DNA of 7,748 bases, from positions 1 through 7,748 of the forward strand of contig JAOUFA010000167.1 of the NCBI GenBank assembly GCA_029858545.1, in the 5' to 3' direction. Made by a program: the position numbers and the translations under genes. Positions 6,723 to 7,748 of the stretch are shown here, in pieces. Source of the stretch: Betaproteobacteria bacterium. GTDB taxonomy: Bacteria > Pseudomonadota > Gammaproteobacteria > Burkholderiales > SG8-39. Numbering within the stretch: position 1 is the first letter of the stretch; the number at the start of each line of letters is the position of its first letter. Below the pieces are notes generated by a model that saw only the letters and a program-made list of their open reading frames with translations, had not been told where the DNA came from and did not search any database.

Positions 6723-6735
6723 CCACCATCGCACC
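6723..6735 (-). repeat. Right imperfect inverted repeat of the insert
   Basis: Partner of 6149-6161 (11 of 13 when reverse-complemented), directly abutting the exact 27-base part of direct repeat copy B. It overlaps the part of copy B (6726-6735) that resembles the start of the permease gene, so the inverted symmetry may be partly a by-product of the direct repeat. Confidence 0.45.
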
Positions 6736-6762
6736 GCTAGCGCGCGAGCGCGCTCAGGGCGG
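6726..6762. repeat. Direct repeat copy B (end of the fusion-protein gene)
   Basis: Second copy of the 37-base repeat, 615 bases from copy A. On the minus strand it contains the real last codons and stop of the fusion protein, then seven bases and an ATG (6729-6727), just as copy A does in front of the permease. The two mismatches fall in the seven-base gap (6733 and 6735). Confidence 0.9.
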
Positions 6763-7748
6763 TATGCGCCGGCGCGCCGAGGATGCGCACCGGCTGGCCG
6801 GGGCGCAATAGCTGCGCGCCCGCCGCGACCACCACATCGCCCGGCGCGAGGCCGGCGGCGATCGCGACGCGCTCGCCCGTCACGCCCGCGGTGGTGACCG
6901 GCTGCAGGCGCACCGTCCGGTCGTCGTTCACGACGAACACCTGCGCGGTCTCGCTCCGGGTGTAGAGCGCGGCGAGCGGCACCTCGATGCGCGCGGACGT
7001 TTGCGCGGCGCGCACCTCGACGCGCGCGCTCATGCCGAGTTCGACGTCGGTGCCCGGGTCGACGAGCGCGGCGTGCGCCGCGTAGGTGCGCGTCGCCGCG
7101 TCGGCGGCGGGCGAAATCTCGCGCAGCCGCGCCTGCCAGCGCCGTCCCGGATGGGCGTTCAAGGTCACCGTGAAATCCCGCGCGCGCTCGATCCCCTCGC
7201 GCTGCGACTCGGGCACCGCGAAGGCCACCTCGAGCTCGCCGCGCGCCGGACCGCGCGGGGAGAGCCGCGCGAGGCGCAGCACCGTCTGGCCCGGCGCGAC
7301 GATCTGCCCGGCCTCGGCCTCGACCGCGGTGATGATCCCGTCGGTGTCGGCCTTGAGCAGCGCGTACCCCGCCTGGTTCGCGACCTGGCGGTGTTGCGCG
7401 CGCGCCGCGTCGAGCCGCGCCTCGACCGTCGCGAACGCGTTCGCGCGGCGCTCGAGCTCGGCCTGGCTGATGAAATTCTTCTCGCGCAGCCCGCGCGTGC
7501 GCACGAGCTCGGCGCGCGCGAGCTCGCGCTCGGCCTCGAGACTCGCCACCTGCGCGCGCGCGGTGGCGGTGGCGAGCGCGAGATCGGTCGCGTCGAGTTT
7601 GGCGACCGTCTGTCCCGCGCGCACCCGCGTACCCGCGTCGACGCGGCGCTCGATCAGCTTGCCGCCGACGCGGAACGCCAGCTTCGTCTCGTGGCGCGCG
7701 CGGATCTCGCCGGCGTATTCGATCCTGCGGTCGGCGGCGTGCGGCTCG
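6737..7748 (-). CDS. RND efflux periplasmic adaptor (membrane fusion protein), N-terminus outside window
   Basis: The 336 visible residues form a nearly complete HlyD/AcrA-type adaptor that links an RND pump to an outer-membrane channel. In order: IEYAGEIRARHETKLAFRVGGKLIERRVDAGTRV (about 9-42) is the membrane-proximal strand plus the first half of the lipoyl domain. A helical hairpin follows (about 55-125, including LREKNFISQAELERR). The second lipoyl half is YALLKADTDGIITAVEAEAGQIVAPGQTVLRL (about 128-160). The beta-barrel (about 171-245) has the family motif ISPAADAATRTY, and the C-terminal membrane-proximal domain ends in ALSALAR. The reading frame is open to position 7747, so the coding sequence continues upstream; the GTG at 7624 is internal, not the start. 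About 25-50 residues, including a signal or lipoprotein peptide, are missing. Its partner is the RND permease, from which it is now separated by the insert. Confidence 0.95.
   Translation of the reverse strand, partial: EPHAADRRIEYAGEIRARHETKLAFRVGGKLIERRVDAGTRVRAGQTVAKLDATDLALATATARAQVASLEAERELARAELVRTRGLREKNFISQAELERRANAFATVEARLDAARAQHRQVANQAGYALLKADTDGIITAVEAEAGQIVAPGQTVLRLARLSPRGPARGELEVAFAVPESQREGIERARDFTVTLNAHPGRRWQARLREISPAADAATRTYAAHAALVDPGTDVELGMSARVEVRAAQTSARIEVPLAALYTRSETAQVFVVNDDRTVRLQPVTTAGVTGERVAIAAGLAPGDVVVAAGAQLLRPGQPVRILGAPAHTALSALAR

Larger units (their letters stand above)
6148..6735. mobile_element. 588-base insert splitting the efflux operon (remnant of an insertion or integration)
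   Basis: This segment lies between the two direct-repeat copies and separates two genes that were evidently seven bases apart. Its centre has lower GC than the flanks: I count 38/60 in each of 6361-6420, 6481-6540 and 6541-6600, against 45/60 in 5401-5460 and 47/60 in 7081-7140. It carries an antitoxin gene and a truncated toxin on the plus strand, opposite to the operon. Positions 6162-6427 hold no gene I recognise; a promoter for the antitoxin is expected there, but only weak hexamers are visible. No transposase or integrase is encoded. The event could be a small non-autonomous element, a decayed integrated element with att-like repeats, or a recombination with duplication. Confidence 0.6.

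Noticed and set aside
6184..6729. Minus-strand 181-codon frame as a real protein gene
   Set aside because: It overlaps the antitoxin almost entirely in antisense and its product is Ser/Arg-rich with no domain. It is kept only as part of the translation-coupling observation.
6148..6735. A complete insertion sequence
   Set aside because: No transposase or integrase can be read in any frame, and the segment is smaller than autonomous elements of known families.
6737..7624. Adaptor gene starting at the GTG at 7624
   Set aside because: The frame is open upstream to the window edge and encodes the expected first half of the lipoyl domain, so this GTG is an internal Val codon.

Overview
The window is GC-rich DNA (roughly 65-75% by eye) with dense, mostly well-spaced bacterial genes. 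Codon use with G/C in third positions, clear GGAGG-type ribosome binding sites and the gene families present fit a high-GC proteobacterium, most likely a betaproteobacterium (Burkholderiales or Rhodocyclales type). That placement is inference; no rRNA or marker gene is present.

Left part (1-2322): a small-molecule catabolic neighbourhood. A zinc-dependent alcohol dehydrogenase leaves the window on the minus strand (1-309). Diverging from it is a plus-strand group: a wrecked 4,5-dihydroxyphthalate decarboxylase-like gene (488-866), which keeps its two ends but has lost about 200 internal codons and its reading frame, and then two tandem class II aldolase/adducin-family genes (885-1634 and 1651-2322). 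Both aldolase-family proteins keep the His-x-His plus distal His metal site and an upstream acidic residue. Together they suggest processing of a carboxylated aromatic or a similar oxo/hydroxy acid, but the substrate cannot be read from sequence.

Right part (7748-2417, minus strand): a tripartite efflux operon. A periplasmic membrane-fusion protein (6737 to beyond 7748, N-terminus cut by the window) precedes a full-length RND permease (2986-6114), followed by a small exported DUF302 protein (2417-2899). The convergent gap at 2323-2416 holds inverted repeats that may act as a terminator.

The most unusual part lies between the fusion-protein and permease genes. These genes normally sit a few bases apart. 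Here a 588-base segment separates them, and the junction sequence (the last codons of the fusion protein, the 7-base gap and the permease start) is present on both sides as a 37-base direct repeat (35/37 identical; the central 27 bases perfect; period 615). Just inside the repeats are 13-base imperfect inverted repeats (11/13). The segment has lower GC than its flanks and carries, on the opposite strand, an intact addiction-module antitoxin followed by a toxin gene cut off after about 13 recognisable codons. This looks like a small inserted element or the remnant of one. On the minus strand an unbroken stop-start chain through the insert could still couple translation of the fusion protein to the permease. 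No tRNA, rRNA, CRISPR array or complete transposase was seen.
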